Below are positions 42,594 through 50,635 of a DNA stretch of 64,000 nt, piece after piece. The notes under the pieces were generated by a model. It saw only the letters and a program-made list of their open reading frames with translations. It did no database searches and was not told the origin of the DNA. A program made the position numbers and the translations under genes. Where the stretch lies: assembly GCA_024709225.1 (NCBI GenBank), contig JANJXC010000073.1, forward strand, positions 55,877-119,876, in the 5' to 3' direction. Origin of the DNA: Gammaproteobacteria bacterium (lineage in GTDB: Bacteria > Pseudomonadota > Gammaproteobacteria > Thiohalomonadales > Thiohalomonadaceae). The stretch's first letter is position 1. Every line of letters starts with the position of its first letter.

Positions 42594-43286
42594 TCATGGC
42601 CGCAGCATCAGGTCTTTCAGCGGCAGGGGATGGTTGCCCTCGCGCTCCGCCAGCTGGGCCAGGAACAGCTCGGCGGCCGCCAGGGCATCGACCAGCGCGT
42701 CGTGGGCGCGGTAGCGGGGCAGGTTATAGCGGTTGCGCAGGTTGCCAAGGCGCAGTTCCCCGGGGCGGTAGCTGCGGTTGCGGCGCTCAAACCACTGCTG
42801 GGCGATGCGCTGGGTGTCGACGGTCGGGATGAGAAAGCCGCCGCCGTACAGTTGTTCGCAGGCCGTATTGAGAAAGCCGAGCTCGATGCGGGCATGGTGG
42901 GCGATCAGCACCTTGCCGGCGAGCAGGGGCAGCAGCTCGGCCATCACGGTGGCGAGGTCCGCGCCGGCGGCGGCGGCATCGTCGGTGATTTGGTGAATCA
43001 CCGCGCTGGCCTCGGGGATGGCGCCGTGCTGGCGCACCAGGCGGTGGCTGGCGGAGGCCAGGTCGATGCGGTTGCCGCGCAGCAAAACCCAGCCGAAACT
43101 GATGATGGCATCCTTCTTCGGATCGAGGCCGGTGGTCTCCAGATCCAGGGCGACATATTCCAGCTGGCGGCAGTCCGCCTTGCGTGCGACGAAAGGTGTC
43201 TCGAGGTAGTCCCGCAACGGGCCGGCCGGCACCTTGGCGGCCAGGCGCCGGCGCCGGTAATCGAGACTGAACAGCCGCTCCAGCAT
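42594..43286 (-). CDS. DnaQ-like 3'-5' exonuclease
   Basis: This 230-aa protein has the DEDDh exonuclease fold of DNA polymerase III epsilon relatives. The motifs are YVALDLETTGLDPKKDAIISFG (Exo I, D-x-E), VLIAHHARIELGFLNTA (Exo II) and YRAHDALVDALAAAELF (Exo III with His). It is not the replicative DnaQ: it has an N-terminal extension (about 1-40) and lacks the polymerase-binding tail. Its ATG overlaps the stop of the upstream DUF294 gene by one base, so the two are tightly coupled. The role of this pairing is unknown. Confidence 0.9.
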   Translation of the reverse strand: MLERLFSLDYRRRRLAAKVPAGPLRDYLETPFVARKADCRQLEYVALDLETTGLDPKKDAIISFGWVLLRGNRIDLASASHRLVRQHGAIPEASAVIHQITDDAAAAGADLATVMAELLPLLAGKVLIAHHARIELGFLNTACEQLYGGGFLIPTVDTQRIAQQWFERRNRSYRPGELRLGNLRNRYNLPRYRAHDALVDALAAAELFLAQLAEREGNHPLPLKDLMLRP

Positions 43287-45154
43287 CAGTAGAAACGCCC
43301 GGTCTGGTAGCGCTGGGCCAGCGCCGTCTGCAGGTCGCTGATCGCCCCGAAGGCGTCCTTCAGGTGGTTGCGCTCCAGCGGCGTCAGCTCTTCGGGCGTG
43401 ACGTAATTGTCCGGCGCGATGCCCTGCTTGATCTGCTGGGCCTGATGGCGCGCGCGCAGGGTGCCGATGAACTCGAAGGCATCCTCCAGGTTGTCGGCGC
43501 CTTCCTGACTGAGGGAGTGGGCATCGGCCGCCGCCTTGAGGCGCTCCACCGTGTTGATCTCCGGGATGCCGGCCGACAGGGCGTAGATGCGCGCCAGATT
43601 GATCACCGGCAGGATGCCGCGCAGCTTCAGGTCGAAGCTGTTGGCGTGATCGCCCTCGCCGATGAGGACGAAGTTGCGGAAGAAGCCGAGCGGGGGCCGG
43701 GTGCTCAGCGCATTGGTCGCCATGTAAGCGAGGAAGATCTTGTTCTCCTTGGCCTGACGCAGCACCTCGGCGTGCAGCCGCGCGTGCAGCATCTCATCGC
43801 CATAGATGGCGCGCATGTCGATGAAGTTGGTGGCCAGCATCGCCGCCTTGCGGTCGACGCGCATGATCCAGTCGTCGAAGTACTGGCGCCACACGCGCCA
43901 CGGCTGGCGCCACTGCGGATTGCTGGCCATGATGCCGCCGGGGCAGTTGACGAATCCGCAGGCGTTGAGGCCGTCGGTGACGAATTGTGCCAGTTGCGTG
44001 AAGTAGCTGCCGTGCGCTTCCGGCTGGTAGTCGTCGGAGAGGAGCAGGGCGTTGTCCTGATCGGAATGCACGGTCTGTTCGCGCCGGCCCTGCGAGCCGC
44101 CGGCGACCCATACATAGGGCACCGGCGCCGGGCCGAACTGCGCCTCGCCCAGTTCCAGCAGACGCCGGGTGATGGCGTCGGTGACGGCGGAGATGGCCTG
44201 GCCCAGCTGATAGGCGCTGGCGCCGGCGGCGACCAGCTGCACCTGCAGTTCGGGCAGTTCGGCGCTGGCCTGCACCAGTTCGGCAACCGACTGGCACTTG
44301 CGCACGCTGCCCACCGAATAGATGGCATTGGCGCTTTGATAACGGATCAGGTCGGTGGTGGAGATGATGCCCTGGACGCCACCGCTGTCCACCACCGGCA
44401 GGTGATGGATGTTGTAGCGCGTCATGTTGATCAGCGCCTCGAAGGCCGGCGTGTCCGGCGTCACCTTGTGCAGGGTGCGCGTCATGATCGCGGTGACCGG
44501 CTGGGTGCAGGAAATACCTTGGGCGATGCAGCGCGAGCGCAGGTCGCGGTCGGTGATGATGCCCACCAGCAGGCGCTCGTCGGTGATGAGCAGGGCCGAG
44601 ACGCGCTCACGGGTCATGAGCTGGGCGGCCTCCTGGATGGTGGTGGTGGGCGGCGCGGTGACCGGGCTGCGCCCGATCAGCGCGCGGACCTCGACGGTCA
44701 TCAGATTGCCGCCGGAGCGTGGTGTGTCCTGGAGGATTTCCCGCGCGCGGCGCAGGCGGGTGCTGATGGACTGGGTGAAGTAATCGTTGAAGGCACTGTC
44801 GGCGTCGCGCAGGGTCTGCAGGCGGTCGCACGGCAGGAGGTAGAACAGGCTGTCCTCGACAGCGGTGCCGCTCAGGGTATGGGCCGGGTCATGGGGTAGG
44901 CAGGCCGACGCATACACGTCGCCTTCGGCATATTTGGCCACCAGTTCATCATTGGGATTGCGCAGTTCGATGGCGCCCTTGCGCACGATGTACAGGCAGT
45001 TCTGTCCGGCGTCCTGCGGCGGAAACGGCGTGCCGCGGCGCAGATAACGGATGGTCAATTCCCTGGGCAGGTGATCGAGCGCCTCGTCACTGAGCTGATC
45101 GAAGGGCGGATGACTGGCCAGAAATTCACGTATTTCAATCAGTTCGACTTCCAT
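43286..45154 (-). CDS. cNMP-binding/CBS/DUF294 putative nucleotidyltransferase
   Basis: This 622-aa cytosolic protein has four parts. These are a cyclic-nucleotide-binding-like N-terminal domain (about 15-125), a CBS pair (about 150-275; ITDRDLRSRCIAQGISCTQP and ISTTDLIRY), a GlnD-like DUF294 nucleotidyltransferase core (about 300-440) and a helical C-terminal domain. The core has WVAGGSQGRREQTVHSDQDNALL, with G-S and paired acidic residues, and CPGGIMASNPQW. Family members are inferred to modify partner proteins by nucleotidyl transfer; the target is unknown. A paralogue lies at 47469-49373. It heads the operon with the DnaQ-like gene. Confidence 0.88.
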   Translation of the reverse strand: MEVELIEIREFLASHPPFDQLSDEALDHLPRELTIRYLRRGTPFPPQDAGQNCLYIVRKGAIELRNPNDELVAKYAEGDVYASACLPHDPAHTLSGTAVEDSLFYLLPCDRLQTLRDADSAFNDYFTQSISTRLRRAREILQDTPRSGGNLMTVEVRALIGRSPVTAPPTTTIQEAAQLMTRERVSALLITDERLLVGIITDRDLRSRCIAQGISCTQPVTAIMTRTLHKVTPDTPAFEALINMTRYNIHHLPVVDSGGVQGIISTTDLIRYQSANAIYSVGSVRKCQSVAELVQASAELPELQVQLVAAGASAYQLGQAISAVTDAITRRLLELGEAQFGPAPVPYVWVAGGSQGRREQTVHSDQDNALLLSDDYQPEAHGSYFTQLAQFVTDGLNACGFVNCPGGIMASNPQWRQPWRVWRQYFDDWIMRVDRKAAMLATNFIDMRAIYGDEMLHARLHAEVLRQAKENKIFLAYMATNALSTRPPLGFFRNFVLIGEGDHANSFDLKLRGILPVINLARIYALSAGIPEINTVERLKAAADAHSLSQEGADNLEDAFEFIGTLRARHQAQQIKQGIAPDNYVTPEELTPLERNHLKDAFGAISDLQTALAQRYQTGRFY

Positions 45155-45231
45155 ACGGTACTCTCTTGCCGTGATGGCCAGGACCGGCTGCCACAGAATC
45201 GGCGCAGCGGAACTGAAGAATTCGTTGGGCT

Positions 45232-45264
45232 AAAAATCCAATGGGCGCTCATCACGCCCATTGG
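45232..45264 (-). terminator. Terminator after the symporter gene
   Basis: A perfect ten-pair stem (CCAATGGGCG with CGCCCATTGG) and a seven-base loop is followed on the minus strand by ATTTTTAG. It separates the symporter operon from the downstream DUF294-exonuclease operon. Confidence 0.9.
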
Positions 45265-45330
45265 CTGTATTTCCTCTGTGTCGCCGCGCCGCCCTGCGCG
45301 GGGCAGGGCGGCGGACGGACAGCTTACCGC

Positions 45331-47112
45331 TTAGTGACCGGTGGCAGTACCGGCACCGCGGGGGATACGGATATCCTCCACCATGTGCTGGATGTGCTCC
45401 GGCGTCGGCGCGGTCATCTTCGACACGATGACGGCGGCGATGAAGTTCAGCAGCGCGCCCACGGCACCGAAGGAGCCCGGGGAGATGCCGAACAGCCAGT
45501 TGGCGGCGTTGTCGGGCAGGTTGTTGGTGCCGGGGATGAAGAACCAGCCCTTGTACACGAAGATGTATACAACGGTGGTGATCAGACCCACCAGCATGCC
45601 GGTCACGGCGCCCTGACGGTTCATGCTCTTCATGAAGATACCCATCATCAGCACCGGGAACAGCGACGCGGCCGCGATACCGAAGGCCAGGGCCACCACC
45701 TGCGCGGCGAACCCGGGCGGATGCAGGCCGAGGTAACCGGCAACGAGGATGGCGCCGGCCATGGCGATACGCGAGGCCATCAGCTCGTTCTTCTCGCTGA
45801 TATCCTTCACGAACACGCCCTTCAGCAGGTCGTGGGACACGGCGGAGGAGATGGCGAGCAGCAGGCCGGCAGCGGTGGACAGCGCGGCGGCCAGACCACC
45901 GGCAGCGACCAGGGCGATCACCCAGTTCGGCAGCTTGGCGATTTCCGGGTTGGCCAGCACCATGATGTCGGCGTCAACGGTCACCAGCTCGTTGCCGTTC
46001 CAGCCGAACTCAGCCTTGGCCTTCTCGGCAAAGGCGGCGTTCTTGTCGTTGTAGTACTGGATGCGGCCGTCGCCGTTCTTGTCTTCGAACTTCAGCAGAC
46101 CGGTCTTTTCCCAGTTCTGGAACCAGCTCGGACGGTCCTCGTACTTGAGGTTGCCTTCCGGAGCGCCGACCGCAGCGATCTGGGTGGTGTTGGTCAGGTT
46201 CAGACGGGCCATGGCGCCGACGGCGGGAGCGGTGGTGTACAGAATGGCGATGAACACCAGGGCCCAGCCGGCAGAGGCGCGGGCATCACGGACCTTCGGC
46301 ACGGTGAAGAAACGCACGATGACGTGCGGCAGGCCGGCGGTACCGATCATCAGCGACAGGGTCAGCAGCGCCATGTTCAGCGAACCGGTCTGGTTCACGT
46401 AGGTGCCGAAGCCGAGGTCGGTGATGGTCTGGTCCAGCTTCTGCAGCAGGTACATGTCGGAGCCGTCGCCCATGGTGGAGCCCAGGCCCAGCTGCGGCAG
46501 CGGATTGCCGGTCAGCTGCAGGGAGATGAAGATCGCCGGGATGGTGTAGGCGAAGATCAGAACCACGTACTGGGCAATCTGGGTGTAGGTGATACCCTTC
46601 ATGCCGCCCAGCACCGCGTACAGGAACACGGTCGCCATGCCGATGTACAGGCCGGCATCGTAGGAGATCTCCAGGAAGCGGGAGAACGCCACGCCGACGC
46701 CCTTCATCTGGCCGATTACATAGGTGATGGAGGCCACGATCAGGCAGATCACCGCGACGATGCGCGCGGTCTGCGAGTAGTAGCGATCACCGATGAACTC
46801 CGGCACCGTGAACTTGCCGAACTTGCGCAGGTACGGAGCCAGCAGCATGGCCAGCAGCACGTAGCCGCCGGTCCAGCCCATCAGGTAGGCGGAGGCGCCA
46901 TAGCCGTTGAAGGCGATGAGGCCGGCCATGGAGATGAAGGAGGCCGCGGACATCCAGTCGGCGCCGGTGGCCATGCCGTTGGCGATGGGATGCACGCCGC
47001 CGCCGGCGATGTAGAACTCCTTGGTACTGGAGGCACGGGCCCAGAAGGCGATACCGATGTAGACGGCGAAGGTAAAGCCGACTACCAGGTAGGTAATTGT
47101 TTTCAGATCCAT
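45331..47112 (-). CDS. Sodium:solute symporter (SSF family, acetate/carboxylate type)
   Basis: This 593-aa inner-membrane protein has a dozen or more helices and belongs to the large-subunit SSF group that pairs with DUF4212. Motifs are FYIAGGGVHPIANGMATGADWMSAASFISMAG, GGMKGITYTQIAQY and LAFGIAAASLFPVLMMGIF. Compared with ActP it contains a hydrophilic insert (about 325-390; KFEDKNGDGRIQYYNDKN), typical of this subgroup. It probably imports acetate or another short carboxylate with Na+. It follows the small subunit by 15 bp and is the last gene of the sigma54-type operon. Confidence 0.92.
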   Translation of the reverse strand: MDLKTITYLVVGFTFAVYIGIAFWARASSTKEFYIAGGGVHPIANGMATGADWMSAASFISMAGLIAFNGYGASAYLMGWTGGYVLLAMLLAPYLRKFGKFTVPEFIGDRYYSQTARIVAVICLIVASITYVIGQMKGVGVAFSRFLEISYDAGLYIGMATVFLYAVLGGMKGITYTQIAQYVVLIFAYTIPAIFISLQLTGNPLPQLGLGSTMGDGSDMYLLQKLDQTITDLGFGTYVNQTGSLNMALLTLSLMIGTAGLPHVIVRFFTVPKVRDARASAGWALVFIAILYTTAPAVGAMARLNLTNTTQIAAVGAPEGNLKYEDRPSWFQNWEKTGLLKFEDKNGDGRIQYYNDKNAAFAEKAKAEFGWNGNELVTVDADIMVLANPEIAKLPNWVIALVAAGGLAAALSTAAGLLLAISSAVSHDLLKGVFVKDISEKNELMASRIAMAGAILVAGYLGLHPPGFAAQVVALAFGIAAASLFPVLMMGIFMKSMNRQGAVTGMLVGLITTVVYIFVYKGWFFIPGTNNLPDNAANWLFGISPGSFGAVGALLNFIAAVIVSKMTAPTPEHIQHMVEDIRIPRGAGTATGH

Positions 47113-47127
47113 GTAGGAATCCCCCGC

Positions 47128-47388
47128 TTAGTCTTCGTGGACGTCAAACTGACGGTCCAGCTTGTTCATGCGCGATGCATAGAAGAAGATCAGCGCCACG
47201 AAGACGTAGATCGATCCCTGCTGTGCGAACCAGAAGCCGAGCGGGTAGCCGCCGAGGCTGATGTTGTTCAACGGGCCGACGAGCATGATGCTGAGCACAT
47301 ACCCAACGACGAACCAGATGACCAGGCAGAGCATCAAAAGGCGAACATTCGCCTTCCAGTACTCCGCCGCTTTCTCATTTAACGACAT
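47128..47388 (-). CDS. DUF4212 symporter small subunit
   Basis: This 86-aa membrane protein has two helices (about 18-40 and 50-70). YWKANVRLLMLCLVIWFVVGYVLSIML and NISLGGYPLGFWFAQQGSIYVFVALIFFY are the family signature. It is nearly always encoded directly before the large SSF symporter, as here, and is thought to be its small subunit. A strong GGAGGAAG ribosome-binding site precedes the ATG. Confidence 0.93.
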   Translation of the reverse strand: MSLNEKAAEYWKANVRLLMLCLVIWFVVGYVLSIMLVGPLNNISLGGYPLGFWFAQQGSIYVFVALIFFYASRMNKLDRQFDVHED

Positions 47389-47440
47389 GGTTGCTTCCTC
47401 CTCGTTGTGAATGAATCACAGTGGTTGCTGCTTTACGCCA

Positions 47441-47459
47441 CCGTCCCCAGCTTGGACGG
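47441..47459 (-). other. Hairpin between DUF294 and DUF4212 genes
   Basis: CCGTCC and GGACGG form a six-pair stem with a seven-base loop. There is no T-run on either strand, so it is not an intrinsic terminator. It may be an mRNA processing or stability element within the operon. Confidence 0.35.
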
Positions 47460-47468
47460 CAGTTGTTT

Positions 47469-49373
47469 CTAAAGCTGATACTCCAGGGCAAGCTTGGACT
47501 GCAGTTTGCGCGCCTGGCGAAACGCCTCCTTCAGGATGCGTCGATCCAGTTCGTTCAAGGTATCCGGATCGACGTGGTTGGACAGCGGCTGTCCCTGCTC
47601 TGACTGTCGCCGGTGTACGCGTACACGCAGCAGCTGGATGAAGTGATAGGACTCGGCCCAGGCCTCCACATCGGCCGGATTGAGTGCCTTGGCGGCAGCG
47701 GCGGCGCGCAGCCGCTCGACGGTGTTGGTGGCGGCGATGCCGTGGGCAATGGCGGTGATGCGTGCGGCATCCACGAACGGTGCCAGACCGTGCAGTTTGA
47801 GATCGATGCTGTGCGGGTGCTTGCCGCCGCTGGATACCTTGAAGTCGCCGAACAGTCCCAGCGGCGGACGGTTACGCAGGGCGTTCTCCGCCATCTGGCG
47901 GCGGAAGCGGCTGTTGGGTTCGACGCGCTTGAGCATCCACACGCGCAGTTCCTCCACCGGCGCCGGCTCGCCGTAGAGCGAACGGAAATCGAAATAGATG
48001 GAGGCGTTGAGCAGGTGCTGCGGGGTGCCCTGATCGATCCAGCGGCTGAAGCGGTTCTGCCACTCCTCCATGCTCAGGCAGCACTCCGGGTTGCTGGCCA
48101 TGATGTTGCCCGGGCAGAGCGGGAAGCCGACCATCGCCAGGGCGTCGTTGATGCGCTTGGCGATGGGCAGCAGTTCGGCGCGTACCTCGTCGGTAGTCTT
48201 GCTGGCCGGGGTGCGGAACAGGATGCCGTTGTCCTGATCGGTCTTCAGGGTCTGCTCGCTGCGGCCCTCGCTGCCGAAGGCAAGCCAGGTGAAGTCCACC
48301 GTCGGCTTGCCGGTCTCGGTGAGCACCAGGGTGATGGCGCGCTGGGTGAGGCTGTCGTTGAGGGTGGTGATGATCTCGGTGATCTGATCCACCGAGGCGC
48401 CCTGGGCCAGCATCTGTTCCACCAGGCGGTGCACGTTGCTGCCCAGCTGGGCCAGTTGCTCGATGCTGTCGGCGCGGGCGATGGAGCGCGACAGGTTGAC
48501 CAGGCCGATGCGCTGCAGCGAGAACAGGTCGCGCTCCGACACCACGCCGGCCAGTTTGCCGTCCTTGACCACGCAGATGTGACCGAAGCCGTGCTGCGCC
48601 ATCAGCAGCGCCGCCTCGTAGGCGCGCGCCTGCGGCGGCAGCGACAGCGGCGCGGGGCTCATCAGCTCTGCCATCGGCGTGGTCGGGCTGCGCTGCGGCA
48701 GCGCCACGCGCGACAGCACGTCGTGCAGGGTGAACATGCCGATGGGGGCCTGGGCGGGGTCGGTGACCACGATGCTGCCGATGTGCTCGCGATCCATGAT
48801 CGCCAGCGCCTCGCCTACCGGGGTGGTGGCGGTGCAGCTGATGGGGGCGCGCTGGATCAGGCTCTGCAGCGGCGAGCTGAGCGAGGTGTCTTCGGAGACG
48901 CGGGTGGCCGAGTTGGCCTGCACCGTGCGCAGGGCGTTGTCCAGCAGGTTGGCCAAGCGGCGGGTGCAGAAGTCGTGGAATACCGGGCTCTGACTGAACA
49001 GCTTGTCGAAGTCCTCCCGCTCCAGCTCGAAGCAGAAGGTGTCCTCCACCGCGCGGTTGATGGTGCGTACCGGGCGGCGCGAGAGCAGGGCGCCGATGGG
49101 GAAGCTTTCGCCGGTCACCAGTTCCCAGGCGCCTTCGTCGTCGGGCTCGTCCTTGCCCAGCTCGCCGCGGATGCGGCCCTGCTTGATAATAAAAAAGCGG
49201 CTGGCCGGACCGTCCTCGGGACGGGTGACGGCTTCACCGCGGGCGTAAAAACCGAGTTTCAGGCGCTTGGCCAGATAGTCCAGATGCGCCGGCGCCATCT
49301 GGTCGAACGGCGCATGCTGCCGCAGGAAGTCCAGGATGGGGGCTAGGGGCTGATGGGTGGCTATCTGGTTCAA
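47469..49373 (-). CDS. cNMP-binding/CBS/DUF294 putative nucleotidyltransferase (paralogue 2)
   Basis: This 634-aa protein has the same architecture as its paralogue at 43286. It has a cyclic-nucleotide-binding-like domain, a CBS pair (MDREHIGSIVVTDPAQAPIGMFTLHDVL and GVVSERDLFSLQ), a GlnD-like core (WLAFGSEGRSEQTLKTDQDNGILF, then CPGNIMASNPE) and a helical C-terminus. The track begins at ATG 49433, but that codon overlaps the -24 element of the sigma54 promoter and would lie upstream of the transcript. TTG 49373 follows GGAAGGA and aligns with the paralogue's N-terminus, so I use it. It leads the operon with DUF4212 and the symporter, which suggests a link to transporter regulation. Confidence 0.85.
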   Translation of the reverse strand: MNQIATHQPLAPILDFLRQHAPFDQMAPAHLDYLAKRLKLGFYARGEAVTRPEDGPASRFFIIKQGRIRGELGKDEPDDEGAWELVTGESFPIGALLSRRPVRTINRAVEDTFCFELEREDFDKLFSQSPVFHDFCTRRLANLLDNALRTVQANSATRVSEDTSLSSPLQSLIQRAPISCTATTPVGEALAIMDREHIGSIVVTDPAQAPIGMFTLHDVLSRVALPQRSPTTPMAELMSPAPLSLPPQARAYEAALLMAQHGFGHICVVKDGKLAGVVSERDLFSLQRIGLVNLSRSIARADSIEQLAQLGSNVHRLVEQMLAQGASVDQITEIITTLNDSLTQRAITLVLTETGKPTVDFTWLAFGSEGRSEQTLKTDQDNGILFRTPASKTTDEVRAELLPIAKRINDALAMVGFPLCPGNIMASNPECCLSMEEWQNRFSRWIDQGTPQHLLNASIYFDFRSLYGEPAPVEELRVWMLKRVEPNSRFRRQMAENALRNRPPLGLFGDFKVSSGGKHPHSIDLKLHGLAPFVDAARITAIAHGIAATNTVERLRAAAAAKALNPADVEAWAESYHFIQLLRVRVHRRQSEQGQPLSNHVDPDTLNELDRRILKEAFRQARKLQSKLALEYQL

Positions 49374-49416
49374 CGCTGTCCTTCCACGTGCGCACGTGAG
49401 ATTTGGCGAATCAGAT

Positions 49417-49432
49417 AGCAATCGCCGTACCA
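49417..49432 (-). promoter_or_regulatory. Sigma54 (-24/-12) promoter of the DUF294-DUF4212-symporter operon
   Basis: Read on the minus strand, TGGTACGGCGATTGCT differs from TGGCACG-N4-TTGCW at a single base. GG and GC are at the invariant 12-bp offset. Transcription should start near 49406, 33 bases before the TTG start codon. Sigma54 promoters need an NtrC-type activator; one is encoded at 52123-53466. Confidence 0.75.
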
Positions 49433-49493
49433 TGATTTGTTCCCTTGCTTTACAAGGAGTTACAAAAAATGCGCGCGCGAAGTGTGGGTAAGT

Positions 49494-49508
49494 GTTACGG
49501 GGTGTAAC
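49494..49508. promoter_or_regulatory. GTTAC-N5-GTAAC palindrome, site 1
   Basis: A perfect five-base inverted repeat lies about 88-102 bp upstream of the predicted sigma54 transcription start. That is a typical distance for an enhancer-binding activator. It pairs with site 2, whose centre is 23 bp farther away. Confidence 0.6.
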
Positions 49509-49516
49509 GGGGGAGT

Positions 49517-49531
49517 GTTACGGAAGGTAAC
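49517..49531. promoter_or_regulatory. GTTAC-N5-GTAAC palindrome, site 2
   Basis: The same inverted repeat, extended by one pair to TGTTAC-N5-GTAACA, lies about 111-125 bp upstream of the predicted start. A third copy is found at 56789 ahead of the histidine-kinase operon. Confidence 0.6.
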
Positions 49532-49544
49532 AGAAAGGCGGTTT

Positions 49545-49606
49545 CAAGTTACAAGTGGTAAGTTGCAAGAAAAGGCAGTTTCAAGTTTCAAGTTGCAAGT
49601 TACAAG
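49545..49606. repeat. Degenerate CAAGTTN heptamer array
   Basis: CAAGTTA/CAAGTGG/TAAGTTG units are followed by CAAGTTT-CAAGTTG-CAAGTTA. The period is seven bases but the third to last positions vary. It sits between the GTTAC sites and the TCCTTAG array. Confidence 0.7.
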
Positions 49607-49628
49607 ATAAAGACAAACACTCTTGTCA

Positions 49629-49768
49629 TCCTTAGTCCTTAGTCCTTAGTCCTTAGTCCTTAGTCCTTAGTCCTTAGTCCTTAGTCCCTAGTCCCTAGTC
49701 CCTAGTCCCTAGTCCCTAGTCCCTAGTCCCTAGTCCCTAGTCCCTAGTCCCTAGTCCCTAGTCCCTAG
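49629..49768. repeat. Heptanucleotide array: 8 x TCCTTAG then 12 x TCCCTAG
   Basis: Twenty uninterrupted 7-bp units cover 140 bp. The first eight are TCCTTAG and the next twelve are TCCCTAG, a clean block change at 49685. The last unit overlaps the end of the PilZ gene and supplies its TAG stop on the minus strand. No spacers exist between units, so this is not a CRISPR array. Confidence 0.97.
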
Positions 49769-50517
49769 TCCCTGCTTCTCCTCCGTTCCAGCTCGATGCG
49801 GTGGATGTAGCGCAGGATGGCGGCGTTGCTGCGGGAGTCCAGTTGCAGCAGGCGGCAGCCAACACGGTAGACCGGTTCGCCGTGCTCGCTGCCGACCTGG
49901 TAGCGGTTGCGGATCTCGACGTCGGCGTGGATCACGCCCTCCTCGGGAAGCTCGATGCGGCAGTTGGGAACCACGGTGCCCGCGTCCCAGCCGCACTGCC
50001 GTCCCTCCGGCGGCTCGATGATGCCGACGCCGCCGACGCTGATGTCGACGATATGGGCGTGGATCATGCTGCCGTCAACGCCGACCAGACTGAGGTTGAG
50101 GTGACGGCCGATGGGAGGGGCGAGGCGGTAGTACTCGCGCCGCTGGATGCGGATGATGGAGGCGGGCAGGGGAACGACGAAGACCGGCGCGCCCTGATAG
50201 GTACCCTTTTGCAGCGTCTTGCTGTCGAACTGGACACGCACCTGGTTGTGGCGGGTGACGAACAGGGCGTGGCGGGCATCGAGCAGGCGCTGGTTGAGCG
50301 TATCGTCCGGGCCGTAATCAAGCACCAGGCGGTTGTTTTCATCGTCCAGGCGCAGGGCCGAGGTAAGGATAAAGTCGCGGCCCTCGTTGAAGTAGACGGT
50401 GATCAGCTGCAGGGTGCGGGTGAGGTCGTTGAGCACGCGCACGATCTCCGCACGGGAGTCCACCCGAAAACGTTCCAGATCAGCAACTCCGTCGCTGTGC
50501 ATGTCATCGGCGCTCAT
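49765..50517 (-). CDS. YcgR/PilZ cyclic-di-GMP-binding protein 1
   Basis: This 250-aa protein has an N-terminal YcgR-like domain (about 10-115) and a C-terminal PilZ domain. The PilZ domain has the c-di-GMP motifs RREYYR (RxxxR) and DISVGGVG (DxSxxG), both intact. YcgR-type proteins act as brakes on flagella or as regulators of secretion and adhesion. A paralogue lies directly upstream. The last residues and the TAG stop are encoded within the TCCCTAG heptamer array, so the native 3' end may have been replaced. Confidence 0.9.
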   Translation of the reverse strand: MSADDMHSDGVADLERFRVDSRAEIVRVLNDLTRTLQLITVYFNEGRDFILTSALRLDDENNRLVLDYGPDDTLNQRLLDARHALFVTRHNQVRVQFDSKTLQKGTYQGAPVFVVPLPASIIRIQRREYYRLAPPIGRHLNLSLVGVDGSMIHAHIVDISVGGVGIIEPPEGRQCGWDAGTVVPNCRIELPEEGVIHADVEIRNRYQVGSEHGEPVYRVGCRLLQLDSRSNAAILRYIHRIELERRRSRD

Positions 50518-50635
50518 AGGCTTGCGTGCTCGTTAAGTGTAGCAGTCCAGTTTTCGGGAGGCGGGGCGGTACACCCCGACGGGCGCATGCGCAGCGCGGC
50601 GTTCGGGTCATCGGTGCCTTCTGCCGCTGTGCTGA

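Noticed and set aside
47441-47459. Terminator between DUF294 and DUF4212
   Set aside because: The hairpin is not followed by a T-run on either strand.
49629-49768. CRISPR array
   Set aside because: Units are seven bases long with no spacers, and no cas genes are in the window.
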